Source: a virus
IMG/VR virus record: IMGVR_UViG_3300023210_000247
Location: 1 to 22,550 of that record
Length of the DNA stretch: 22,550 nt
Reading direction: 5' to 3' (one strand)
In this document: piece after piece, positions 14,000 through 21,878 of the stretch
Layout: each line of letters begins with the position of its first letter
How positions within the stretch are numbered: position 1 is the stretch's first letter
The notes under the pieces: generated by a model
Told to the model about the DNA's origin: nothing
The model's database searches: none
What the model saw: the letters and a program-made list of their open reading frames with translations, nothing else
Position numbers and translations under genes: made by a program

Positions 14000-15309
14000 T
14001 AATTACTATTAATGTTCTTATTTAATATTTTATTTAAGTCAAATCCCATAACATCTGTAGTAGTTTTACTAGGGTCGGGGGGTAAACCATTATAGGGGTG
14101 GACATGTGAAATGACATATTTCTTAATTAAATTTAAAAACTCTACTAAGGTATCACCATATACCAATGGGTGTGCATCATTATTAATTTTTTCTTGTTCA
14201 TCATCAGTAATTAACCCTTTAGGGTCAGTTAAATTAAAAGAATGTTCACCATCGTGACTAATTAAATTTATTTTATTGGCAACTACATTTATAACGCTAG
14301 TTGTTACATCATTTTTTTTAATTAATTTTACTTCTGGTATTGTTTTTACTATGTCTATAGATATTAAATCTTTAGAGGTTGCAATCCCGTTAGCGCCTTT
14401 ATATATTGTAATAAAGTCTTGTGCATCTGATTTTATCTGATATTGTAATAAACCTTTAGTGTCTATATATATTTTGGCAGCATTTAAAGCCTGTTCTCTG
14501 GAATTTTTACCAGTGTTAAATACTTGGGTGAAGGTATCAATTTCCTTACCATCGGATATATTAATTATTCTTATAAATAAATCAGTAGATAAAACATCAT
14601 CTTCTATATATCTTTCAGGTGGTAAATCCCCTGACAACCCTAATGGTGTCGCTTCCGTATTTGTATTAATTTTTACAAATATACTAATTTTTGGTAGGGG
14701 TTGAGATTTAGTAACCACTTTTCTTTGGGTTATCTCTCTTTTTAATTTTTCACCACCGTATTTTAATTGTATAAAACCTAAATCTTTTTTATTATATTTT
14801 TTAGGGTCACCTTCTGTAAATTTACCAGTTCTAATCCATATTTGTCTATCTTTTTGAATAATGTCTGTATTGTACCTTCCCTGTAAAGTTATATCATCAT
14901 CATCACCATAAACACCCAATTCAACATTAGGGTCTTTTAATTTTTTGTAACCGTCAGGTAAAATAGAAAGTGCATCATTATAATCTTCACCACTCAATTT
15001 TGTGGGTTGAGTAATTAAGGGACCTATCCAAAAACGTTTAGATTTAAACGATGTCGTTGGTGTACCTACCTTATATTCATATTGGAATACGAAAACACAT
15101 TCACCAACTTTAGGTAAGGTACTTAGATATTTTGGTAAGAGTGGGACACAATCTATTAGGGTTGAATCTGTTTCTAAGTCATCAACACCAGTGATTCTTA
15201 CTTTAATTCTACCTGACTTAGTAGTGTCTAAAACACTAATTACCTCCCCAACTTTAATAATTGGTACAGTATCGGTATTTGTACTATTGTTATAATAATT
15301 ACCTGACAT
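13999..15309 (-). CDS. Baseplate central spike/hub protein with gp5-like OB fold
   Basis: The N-terminus carries an OB-fold typical of T4 gp5 and VgrG spikes: GEVISVLDTTKSGRIKVRIT at residues 21-40, VPLLPKYLSTLPKVGECVFV at 55-74, and KRFWIGPLIT at 91-100. The C-terminal segment (about 380-415: HPLVYGDTLVEFLNLIKKYV, then SHVHPYNGLPP) is a motif I associate with gp5-like spikes of marine T4-like phages. No lysozyme domain is evident, unlike T4 gp5. The middle (150-330) is beta-rich and unassigned. It would sit at the tip of the tail tube and pierce the outer membrane. Its start overlaps the stop of the next upstream gene by 1 nt, so they are translationally coupled. Confidence 0.85.
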   Translation of the reverse strand: MSGNYYNNSTNTDTVPIIKVGEVISVLDTTKSGRIKVRITGVDDLETDSTLIDCVPLLPKYLSTLPKVGECVFVFQYEYKVGTPTTSFKSKRFWIGPLITQPTKLSGEDYNDALSILPDGYKKLKDPNVELGVYGDDDDITLQGRYNTDIIQKDRQIWIRTGKFTEGDPKKYNKKDLGFIQLKYGGEKLKREITQRKVVTKSQPLPKISIFVKINTNTEATPLGLSGDLPPERYIEDDVLSTDLFIRIINISDGKEIDTFTQVFNTGKNSREQALNAAKIYIDTKGLLQYQIKSDAQDFITIYKGANGIATSKDLISIDIVKTIPEVKLIKKNDVTTSVINVVANKINLISHDGEHSFNLTDPKGLITDDEQEKINNDAHPLVYGDTLVEFLNLIKKYVISHVHPYNGLPPDPSKTTTDVMGFDLNKILNKNINSN

Positions 15310-15500
15310 TAATCTACACCTTTATATCTTTTTGTTAGTATTTTATTTCCATAATAATATTCTTTTTCGAGATTTTCTAAATTATCCACCATTTTTAGAA
15401 TATTATTTTTAATACCACTTATTTCATTTTGTAATTCTTGTAAATTCATCTTAATTGATGCATTACTTTTATTATCCCAATCTGTTGTCTTCTTTTCCAT
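15309..15500 (-). CDS. Small coiled-coil protein (63 aa)
   Basis: I do not recognise it. The 63 residues form an uninterrupted heptad-like helix from about residue 17 to 48 (MNLQELQNEISGIKNNILKM then VDNLENLEKEY), with a basic tail. It is tightly packed between two - strand genes: 10 nt after the 15511 gene, and its stop overlaps the start of the spike gene by 1 nt. Such coupling to the spike suggests a small baseplate or assembly chaperone, but this is inference. Confidence 0.75.
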   Translation of the reverse strand: MEKKTTDWDNKSNASIKMNLQELQNEISGIKNNILKMVDNLENLEKEYYYGNKILTKRYKGVD

Positions 15501-15510
15501 ATCCTTTATA

Positions 15511-15924
15511 TCACCTAATTATACCCTTAGCTTTAACTATATCTAAAGTTGCTCCCACAACTTGTATTGGTCCACCAGCGTTACCACCACTAGCAGTTAA
15601 TTTAATGCCTGGAGGCATTTCAATTTCAATAACTGCATCTGTTGTTAATGCATTTATAATCTCTTCGATTCTAATAACTTCCATTTGTAAGTCTATATTT
15701 TTTGCCCCACTAGGTAAAGGACCAATTCCAACACCTACTTCTTTTTTTCGTTCAATTATTTTTGAAGCAATATCTATGGGACTTAAACCAGTTCTAAACT
15801 TTGTACCAAATAATATTAACCCAGTTGGTATCGTTTTTAATCTTTTTGGGGGTTTAAAAGCGTTTTTTAGTAAAGATGAAATAGTACTAAATATCCCCAT
15901 TACACCACTTGAATCTCCTGCCAT
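15511..15924 (-). CDS. Putative baseplate-associated protein (137 aa)
   Basis: The family is not recognised. The 137 residues begin with a Gly/Ser-rich helix (SSGVMGIFSTISSLLKNAFK), then KRLKTIPTGLILFGTKFRTG, and end with a beta-rich Gly-rich part (IEMPPGIKLTASGGNAGGPI). It belongs to the tightly spaced - strand run 13999-17987, 12 nt after the 15937 gene, so a structural role at the baseplate is likely from context. The TATAAAT directly before its ATG overlaps the start and is not counted as a promoter. Confidence 0.75.
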   Translation of the reverse strand: MAGDSSGVMGIFSTISSLLKNAFKPPKRLKTIPTGLILFGTKFRTGLSPIDIASKIIERKKEVGVGIGPLPSGAKNIDLQMEVIRIEEIINALTTDAVIEIEMPPGIKLTASGGNAGGPIQVVGATLDIVKAKGIIR

Positions 15925-15936
15925 ATTTATATGTTT

Positions 15937-17607
15937 TTAATCACAAAATCTACCTTTTTTACCTAAAGTAGATTGTATGTTTATGTTATTTAATGCGTTT
16001 AAATTTATACCTTCTGTAAAGTCACTTAGTTTATCTGCAGCACCCTTAGCTTTACCAAACAACTCATTTGCTTTTTCTAATTTTTCAGTTATCTTACCAG
16101 GAATTAAACTGGAAATGCTTTTTATATATTGTAAATTTTCTTCTTTAATTTTTTTTGTAATGTAACAAATAATTAAGTTTTTTAATGCTTTAATAACTAA
16201 AGGTAATAAATATTCGTATATTAATTTTCTTATTAATTCACGAATTATGTCTCTAATGACACACTCATATTCTTTTAAGATTTTTTTAATATTTACCTCT
16301 TTTATTGGTACACCATTAACTAAAAAATATAACATATTTACTAAAAGTAAATTTTTAGGTGATAAAACCATTTTAGTGAGTGCAATTTGTAAAGATGTAA
16401 TGAAGTTTGCTAAAAATTCTGCAGATGCATTATTTATATCTAAGTTTTTAACACCCACAGTTGACTCATCTATGAGTCTATCCATTGATCTACTATATGC
16501 ACTTATTTTTTCTTGTAGGTTAGATGTGGATTTTATATCCTTATTTATATTATCCAATGTCTCAAATGAAATAGAACTAGTTTGTTTACCACAACATTTA
16601 TTAAATTGTTTTAACCCTAATTTTTTTTGTGATACAGTTCTTTTAATATTTTTAATTTGATCTGCATTAAAATCGTAAAAAGATTCGTCAAAAACCACCT
16701 CAGCATTATCACCCCCATTATTAATATAATCTTCTATTGATTTCTCAAACTCAACAACTTTATTTAAACATTCGTCAGGTAATTTTATTTTATTTGTTAG
16801 TGTCCCATATATCAAATCTACTACATTTGGCATCACTTTATCCACATCAAGAAGAGGGTTTTGGCTATTAAAATAATCGTTAATAAATGTTACTAATGAT
16901 TTATCCTGATAACTATCCATTATTCTCACATTAAATAGTATAGGTTTTTGTTCTATATCTTGATATGGGGTGCCAGACGATTCCACAAATCCTATAACAC
17001 TATCCTCATAATACCTAAACTCTGCTATCTCTTTACCACTTAAAGGATCTTTCCACGTTAAAGGGTTACCATTTTCTTGTATAACTTCCCATAAAAAAGC
17101 ATTCATATCGCTGTCCTTATCACCATCGTAAAATAATTCCCCAACACTACTGTTAGGGTTTGCTGCGAAAAGACAGGATAAATCTATTTTGTTTAATTCT
17201 ACATTGTAACCAATACCTGTTTGTGTAGTTCCTGGTTGTGTTTGAAATAACCATCCAGGAATTGTTGGTTCTATTTTACAAACATAACATTTATTCAATG
17301 ACGATTTTAGGTTAAATGATAAATCTTTAGCTAATGGAGATAGTTGTTCCACCAACCAATTAATTAGTTGCATCCTCATTTCATCGAAATTAATTCCAGA
17401 TAAAACAGATAAAATATCGTTTAAAAAATCTATAACCGCTTGACTAGGGTTTAGATTTGGTACGTCTGGTAATGTAGACGGTATTTGTAAGTTTGGGAGA
17501 TTGTTACAAGTAGTTTGTTTAAGAGAAATAAACTCGAATATTTGTCTTTTAATACCTTCTATAACATCATCGGGTTCACATACTACATTTTTAAATTTTT
17601 CACTCAT
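15937..17607 (-). CDS. Cysteine-rich putative virion structural protein (556 aa)
   Basis: No family recognised. The 556 residues contain 11 Cys (at about 10, 34, 107, 110, 145, 280, 338, 339, 449, 481 and 555), including a CxxC (NKCYVCKI) and a vicinal pair (NKCCGK). A hydrophobic helical region (about 400-485, for example FLANFITSLQIALTKMVLSP and LLPLVIKALKNLIICYITKK) could be an oligomerisation or membrane-active segment. The start overlaps the upstream gene's stop by 4 nt (ATGA), so translation is coupled. Location upstream of the gp5-like spike suggests a tail or baseplate part. A metal or disulfide function of the Cys is untested inference. Confidence 0.8.
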   Translation of the reverse strand: MSEKFKNVVCEPDDVIEGIKRQIFEFISLKQTTCNNLPNLQIPSTLPDVPNLNPSQAVIDFLNDILSVLSGINFDEMRMQLINWLVEQLSPLAKDLSFNLKSSLNKCYVCKIEPTIPGWLFQTQPGTTQTGIGYNVELNKIDLSCLFAANPNSSVGELFYDGDKDSDMNAFLWEVIQENGNPLTWKDPLSGKEIAEFRYYEDSVIGFVESSGTPYQDIEQKPILFNVRIMDSYQDKSLVTFINDYFNSQNPLLDVDKVMPNVVDLIYGTLTNKIKLPDECLNKVVEFEKSIEDYINNGGDNAEVVFDESFYDFNADQIKNIKRTVSQKKLGLKQFNKCCGKQTSSISFETLDNINKDIKSTSNLQEKISAYSRSMDRLIDESTVGVKNLDINNASAEFLANFITSLQIALTKMVLSPKNLLLVNMLYFLVNGVPIKEVNIKKILKEYECVIRDIIRELIRKLIYEYLLPLVIKALKNLIICYITKKIKEENLQYIKSISSLIPGKITEKLEKANELFGKAKGAADKLSDFTEGINLNALNNINIQSTLGKKGRFCD

Positions 17608-17987
17608 TCCCCAAGATCATATTCTGTGTTATTTTTATCAGATTTTTCTTTAAATAATTCTCTTAAAATATCTTTATCTTCTTCTGTTATAGAATTGTTT
17701 TGGACTGTTCCAGTATTTTCACTTTTATCTGTAACTATCTGACTTTGTAGTTTGGCTAATGATAGTTTTTTATCAACTGCAGTTTCTAATATTTTAAGTG
17801 TTTCATTATTGACTTTACCTATCTGATATTCATCGTTAACGTCATCAATTTCCACTCTAACTTTTCTTTCATTTAATTCTTTCCTAGCACTATTCATTAT
17901 ATTTACACAATCATTATAAATTTCTTGCATAAACTCTTGTAGACTATCTTTGTCTAAGTTAATTTTAGTTTTTTTTGGTCTTCCCAT
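17604..17987 (-). CDS. Small DNA-binding-like helical protein (127 aa)
   Basis: The N-terminus MGRPKKTK resembles an AT-hook, and the rest is helical and charged (residues 12-90), with an acidic C-terminus. The layout of helices (YNDCVNIMNSARKELNERK and NNETLKILETAVDKKLSLAK) loosely recalls small terminase subunits of T4-like phages, but I cannot support that call. No small terminase is otherwise identified in the window. It starts the run of structural genes and is preceded by a late-type motif. The stop overlaps the next gene by 4 nt. Confidence 0.75.
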   Translation of the reverse strand: MGRPKKTKINLDKDSLQEFMQEIYNDCVNIMNSARKELNERKVRVEIDDVNDEYQIGKVNNETLKILETAVDKKLSLAKLQSQIVTDKSENTGTVQNNSITEEDKDILRELFKEKSDKNNTEYDLGE

Positions 17988-18000
17988 GATATTGTGTTTA

Positions 18001-18013
18001 TTGATAAATATCT
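18001..18013 (-). promoter_or_regulatory. Putative late promoter motif (core ATATTTAT on - strand)
   Basis: On the - strand the core lies at 18011-18004 in the context TAGATATTTATCAATAAACAC, 16 nt before the ATG ending at 17987. It fills the 37-nt gap after the sigma factor gene and would start the tail/baseplate transcript. Confidence 0.55.
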
Positions 18014-18024
18014 AAAAATGTATT

Positions 18025-18765
18025 TTATATTAAACCATTATCTATTTTATCGTTTTTAAGTAGGATATATATTTTTTTAAATTTTTTCATAGAGACTCTA
18101 ATGTCTTTTGTAGATAAATCAGTCATTTCTCTAATATATGATAGTATTAAATTTTTATTGTACTTATTACCACTTTCTATTTGTTCAAATATAGTTTCCC
18201 AACTATCTAAAACAGTGACTAAAGAATTACCAACTTTGATTTCATTCTCATTAAGTTTAGTAGTCTCTAATTCTAATTTAATACTAGCAGAAATCTCACC
18301 AATAAAGATATCTAAAGGTGTTTTATCTTTATCCTCTATATTGTTATATATAAAGTCATCCATAGTCTCTACGGTTTTATATACATCATCATACCTGAGG
18401 TCAGTTCTTAATTTTTTATCATCTTTAATTAGTTGACCTAAAAGATAATGTTTACATATTGTACCAAAATACGAATAGGCTTTTTTATTTTTAGCTGGTT
18501 TAAAATTATGCATTTTAGTCACTAAAAAAGAAAGAGTATCTGCGTGCATATCTTCAAAAGTATAATCTTTTCTATAAAGTTTATACCTTCTAATGATAGA
18601 ATCTATCATTTTATTTATTGGGTGCCTAAGATACTCGTTGTAAATTTTATTTCTTTCACTATAGGATTCGGTGGTTAAAAAATCAACCACCGCCTTCTCT
18701 TGATCCGGTCCAAAATATAAATTCGATGTCCTCTTACGACCCCTTTTTTTAGGTTCTTCTGACAT
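18025..18765 (-). CDS. Late-transcription RNA polymerase sigma factor (T4 gp55-like)
   Basis: gp55 replaces the host sigma factor and directs polymerase to phage late promoters, in T4 together with the sliding clamp gp45. The 246 residues contain the family core at about 41-118 (HPINKMIDSIIRRYKLYRKD, FEDMHADTLSFLVTKMHNFK, KKAYSYFGTICKHYLLGQLI). The basic N-terminus (KKRGRKRTSN) precedes it. T4 gp55 has 185 residues. The C-terminal extra part (about 200-246) looks like a helix-turn-helix (ILSYIREMTDLSTKDIRVSM), giving this factor a possible second DNA-contact region. The product probably recognises the ATATTTAT motif found before late genes in this window. It starts 9 nt after the glycosyltransferase gene. 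Confidence 0.9.
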   Translation of the reverse strand: MSEEPKKRGRKRTSNLYFGPDQEKAVVDFLTTESYSERNKIYNEYLRHPINKMIDSIIRRYKLYRKDYTFEDMHADTLSFLVTKMHNFKPAKNKKAYSYFGTICKHYLLGQLIKDDKKLRTDLRYDDVYKTVETMDDFIYNNIEDKDKTPLDIFIGEISASIKLELETTKLNENEIKVGNSLVTVLDSWETIFEQIESGNKYNKNLILSYIREMTDLSTKDIRVSMKKFKKIYILLKNDKIDNGLI

Positions 18766-18774
18766 GGTTAAAAT

Positions 18775-19554
18775 TTATACTTCGTATGTTATCTCTCTAT
18801 CTTCTGTGAAAAAATATTCTTTTTTAGCTTTATTAACCCAAAACTTACTCTCTAGTACGTCTATACTGTTCTTATATTCAACAAACAAAGACCCTTCTCT
18901 ATTATTAGTATGTTTATACCCTAGTTTAGGTATTACCATAATAGAAACATCATTGTAAGACATTCTTAAAAGAAATTCATATGTGAAGGTTAGTTTAACA
19001 TTAGATTTTAAACCACCCCACTCTAAGAATAAATCTTTTTTGACTATCATACCATCAAAATTAAAGTTCTGAACTTTCTGTAGTGTATTATTATCTAAGA
19101 AACCACTAACTTCAGTAAATTCTTTAGCCCATACACTTTCATTTGTAAATGAAATAAACTGTCCTTTTTCATCAGTTTCATAGACTATTGGTAGAAATAC
19201 ACCCACTTCTGGATATGACTTACTATATTCTACTCCGTTTTTAATCCATATTGGTGATAACTCATCATCGTACTCTACGAAGGTAAAGTATTCTGTAGTA
19301 CTTTGTTCTACACCATAATTAATTTGTGATTGAAAGGAATAGTCCTTTGTTTCATTATGTACCACCCTTGTTATTCCCTTTAGTTCACCAAAATCATAAC
19401 CATCTAAAAATTTTGTTAATTCATCATCATCTGATCTCACAATTAAAAATTCATCTGGCTGTGTTTTTTGATTCTTTATACTTTGTACGCATCCATTAAA
19501 ATAGGTTTCTTCTAATTTATGGATTGGTAAAATTACTGTTATATTACTTGACAT
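18775..19554 (-). CDS. Family 2-type glycosyltransferase (GT-A fold)
   Basis: The N-terminus MSSNITVILPIHKLEETYFN followed by QSIKNQKTQPDEFLIV is the nucleotide-binding start typical of GT2 enzymes. The acidic metal and donor motif is FVEYDDELSP (residues 92-101, D96/D97). A second acidic region is SDDDELTKFL (41-50). The 259-residue length fits a single catalytic domain without membrane segments. It is next to a second glycosyltransferase gene (23-nt gap), so the two may act in series on a phage product. Possible acceptors are virion proteins or modified DNA bases, and the sequence does not say which. Confidence 0.85.
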   Translation of the reverse strand: MSSNITVILPIHKLEETYFNGCVQSIKNQKTQPDEFLIVRSDDDELTKFLDGYDFGELKGITRVVHNETKDYSFQSQINYGVEQSTTEYFTFVEYDDELSPIWIKNGVEYSKSYPEVGVFLPIVYETDEKGQFISFTNESVWAKEFTEVSGFLDNNTLQKVQNFNFDGMIVKKDLFLEWGGLKSNVKLTFTYEFLLRMSYNDVSIMVIPKLGYKHTNNREGSLFVEYKNSIDVLESKFWVNKAKKEYFFTEDREITYEV

Positions 19555-19577
19555 TTTTTTATCTATTAATTTTTATA

Positions 19578-20702
19578 TTATTTTTCAGTTGTTACTACTT
19601 CTTTTTCTTCTAAATTTTTACACATCATCTCGAATTCAACTATTCTACGATCAAAAAGTCTTCCGTATACTTCAGAAAGAGTTTTTTCAAATGTTTCAAC
19701 ATCATACTTATTTTTATATTCCTCCATACCATTCATAATATTTTCAGGTAGAGCATCTTCTAAATATAACCCAACCATAGTTGCAATTACATCAGGAATA
19801 GAATTCAAATTCGCAGTCCATATACCATTATCATTAAGGTTTAAATTTCCGTTTTCATCAACACTACCCATCCATTCTGGTACCATTCTAGGGATTTTAC
19901 CAATAACTGGGGTATTACACTTCATTGATTCGATAGGGAAAGTACCAAAACTTGATAGTTCATCAATCCATACACTTAAGAATGATTTACTTAATTCATC
20001 AGCGAAATCTTTTCTTGGTAATCCTGACATATCTCTAAAAGTTACAAACCTATAGTGTGGGTATTTCTGATAAAATATTTTTACAATTTTAAGCAATTCT
20101 CTTTTATCTCTAGCAGACATTGAAATAGTAGGTACTTTAGGTTTATCACTATCTTTAAAATATTCTGGTATCGCCAAAGGAATTTCTTCTGTAAATGTAC
20201 CCCTAAATATTGTTCTAACATAATCAGTTAAATTCTTATTTGTTGTAATAACGTCTCTAATATTAAATTGATCCCAACCTTCACCGATTTCTAACATTTC
20301 AAAAATGTATTCATAGGCTTGTAGGAAAACTACTCTTTTACAAGGAAAATCTTTAGTTTGTTTCATCACACTAGCAAAAGCTTCGGGAATGATAACAAAG
20401 TCTTGTGGACCTACTTGTAGTTTTTGTGATTCGATAGAGATATGTGGTAATTCTGCGTATTCATCACCTAACCACTCGGCAAGTCCAATACCATTCTCAT
20501 CTTCTCTAAGTTTATAGTCATCTTTATCGTGTAGGATTTGTGCGTTGTACCCCAACTCTCTTAATTTCTTAACATGTTCATAGATTGTAGCAACACCAGC
20601 GGTTGGATTACCTTTGGTGTCTAACGTAAAGAAATAGATTCCAAAATCTTTATCTTTAATTTTTTTAATAGAATTCTTTAAATTCTCTAATTGTTCACTC
20701 AT
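19578..20702 (-). CDS. Glycosyltransferase, GT-B fold (family 4-like)
   Basis: A 374-residue protein. The N-terminal half has GNPTAGVATIYEHVKKLREL (residues 31-50, a GT4-type glycine loop). The C-terminal half has FGTFPIESMKCNTPVIG (252-268), in which E258 matches the conserved donor-binding Glu of GT-B enzymes. No signal or membrane segments are seen. T4 encodes GT-B glucosyltransferases of similar size that act on hydroxymethylcytosine, but I see no close similarity to them. The pair with the GT2 gene suggests two-step glycan building. The leader before ATG is AT-rich with no clear late motif. Confidence 0.82.
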   Translation of the reverse strand: MSEQLENLKNSIKKIKDKDFGIYFFTLDTKGNPTAGVATIYEHVKKLRELGYNAQILHDKDDYKLREDENGIGLAEWLGDEYAELPHISIESQKLQVGPQDFVIIPEAFASVMKQTKDFPCKRVVFLQAYEYIFEMLEIGEGWDQFNIRDVITTNKNLTDYVRTIFRGTFTEEIPLAIPEYFKDSDKPKVPTISMSARDKRELLKIVKIFYQKYPHYRFVTFRDMSGLPRKDFADELSKSFLSVWIDELSSFGTFPIESMKCNTPVIGKIPRMVPEWMGSVDENGNLNLNDNGIWTANLNSIPDVIATMVGLYLEDALPENIMNGMEEYKNKYDVETFEKTLSEVYGRLFDRRIVEFEMMCKNLEEKEVVTTEK

Positions 20703-20725
20703 TTTATTTATATTATTTATTGTTA

Positions 20726-21058
20726 TTATAATTCTTTTAACACACCTTTAATTAATAAAGTATTATATGCTAATTTAAATGGTACTGTGGTAGAATTATT
20801 TAAACCAATCATACCCATTTTATTGTCAACTTGTTCATTATACATTAATAGTGTCCCCATAAGTTCTCTATACATCTCATATTTCGTAACATCTATTTGA
20901 ATACCGTTACTTTCATCATGTAAGATTTGAGATTCATCGTTATCAACGTCTTTATCTATACATTCTTTCTCAACTTCTTCTATTTTAACCAATTCAGACA
21001 ATTTATCAATGTCAAAATATAATTCTTTACCACAAATTTCTAACAATAAATTATCCAT
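20726..21058 (-). CDS. Unrecognised small protein (110 aa)
   Basis: No family recognised. The 110 residues have an acidic first half (KIEEVEKECIDKDVDNDESQ) and a more conserved-looking helical second half (TKYEMYRELMGTLLMYNEQV then GLNNSTTVPFKLAYNTLLIK). It lies between the HAD-like gene (44 nt upstream) and the GT-B gene (23 nt downstream), all on the - strand. A function cannot be assigned. Confidence 0.75.
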   Translation of the reverse strand: MDNLLLEICGKELYFDIDKLSELVKIEEVEKECIDKDVDNDESQILHDESNGIQIDVTKYEMYRELMGTLLMYNEQVDNKMGMIGLNNSTTVPFKLAYNTLLIKGVLKEL

Positions 21059-21102
21059 ATATTTTTTATTAAATTTTAACTTAAAATTATTATAAGTAAA
21101 TG

Positions 21103-21732
21103 TTAAACATCTTCAAAATCTACTGTTTCTGTATTTAATATTTTCTCCAACATTTTTTTATCATCTAATAACTCTTTTAAATCAATTACAGTATAATCTG
21201 ATTCACAATCCTTATTATAATGATTAATTACTTTAATCGATACTTTACCCGATGGTTTACTATCTAATGTTGTAGGGTTAGCGGTAATTAATATGTCCAC
21301 ATGGTCCCATTTCTTTTCAAAATCTCTAACGAAAACTATATTGTTAACTTTAGATGATAATTTTGATAAGAAGAACAATGTGGCTGGCTTACTATTATTT
21401 AATTCTTTACTAACTATAATAGGTGTATGTCCCATATCCTCAATTAGATTATGTAATTGATTTAGATGTTCCACACTATTTAGTTTAGTCTCACCAGCGT
21501 GTCCGAAAATCTCTAACGAAGACTCTACATACATAAACTCATTAAGTCCCTTTGTACCACCTGTAAACTCAAAATATTCTAATAGATTTAAACTTTTAAT
21601 ATCTCTTTCAGGTAATTCTTCGGGTTCTTCTTCTTCGTCACCTATTTCCAATGGGTGGTATTTATCATAAACTGACTCAAACTTTGTTATAAAATCTCTT
21701 ATAACACCATCAATTGTTATTCCTATTTTCAT
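21103..21732 (-). CDS. HAD-like protein lacking catalytic aspartates
   Basis: The N-terminus MKIGITIDGVIRDF matches HAD phosphatase motif I (DxDG) of the 5'-nucleotidase type, but the nucleophile position is Thr6, leaving only D8. Motif II is compatible (PIIVSKEL, S108). The basic residue of motif III may be K140/K141 (DFEKKWDH). The acidic pair of motif IV is replaced by ITANPTTL (T150/A151). The fold is therefore recognisable but catalysis by the usual mechanism is unlikely. An acidic insertion (EIGDEEEEPEELPERD, residues 29-44) occupies the cap region. Its start overlaps the small upstream gene by 23 nt. It is probably a binding or regulatory protein. Confidence 0.78.
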   Translation of the reverse strand: MKIGITIDGVIRDFITKFESVYDKYHPLEIGDEEEEPEELPERDIKSLNLLEYFEFTGGTKGLNEFMYVESSLEIFGHAGETKLNSVEHLNQLHNLIEDMGHTPIIVSKELNNSKPATLFFLSKLSSKVNNIVFVRDFEKKWDHVDILITANPTTLDSKPSGKVSIKVINHYNKDCESDYTVIDLKELLDDKKMLEKILNTETVDFEDV

Positions 21733-21877
21733 CTTCTTCTACGGTATATATTTTTAATAATTCTTTTTTAGGTATTATTTTCATTCTAGAAAAGTATTCT
21801 ATCGCATCACTTAAACATATTTGTGTCGTATTATTTATTACATCACCATCTTTTGTTTTTAATACGTATTGTTTCAT
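21710..21877 (-). CDS. Small conserved-looking phage protein (55 aa)
   Basis: A 55-codon frame starts at ATG 21877-21875 and ends with TGA at 21712-21710. The product begins MKQYVLKTKDGDVINNTTQI and continues CLSDAIEYFSRMKIIPKKEL, then LKIYTVEEDENRNNN. It fits a small alpha/beta protein with a helix from about 22 to 32. The start lies 1 nt after the PhoH stop and the stop overlaps the HAD-like gene start by 23 nt, which is strong evidence of a coupled operon. Function is unknown. Confidence 0.75.
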   Translation of the reverse strand: MKQYVLKTKDGDVINNTTQICLSDAIEYFSRMKIIPKKELLKIYTVEEDENRNNN

Positions 21878-21878
21878 C

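Noticed and set aside
15922-15935. TATAAAT on the - strand just before the 15924 start, like the T4 late promoter
   Set aside because: It overlaps the ATG, so the transcript would start inside the gene; the gene lies in a tight run and needs no own promoter.
15455-15940. 161-codon + strand frame opposite the 15511 gene
   Set aside because: Antisense to a gene with tight coupling to its neighbours; the product is low-complexity hydrophobic and has no supporting start context.
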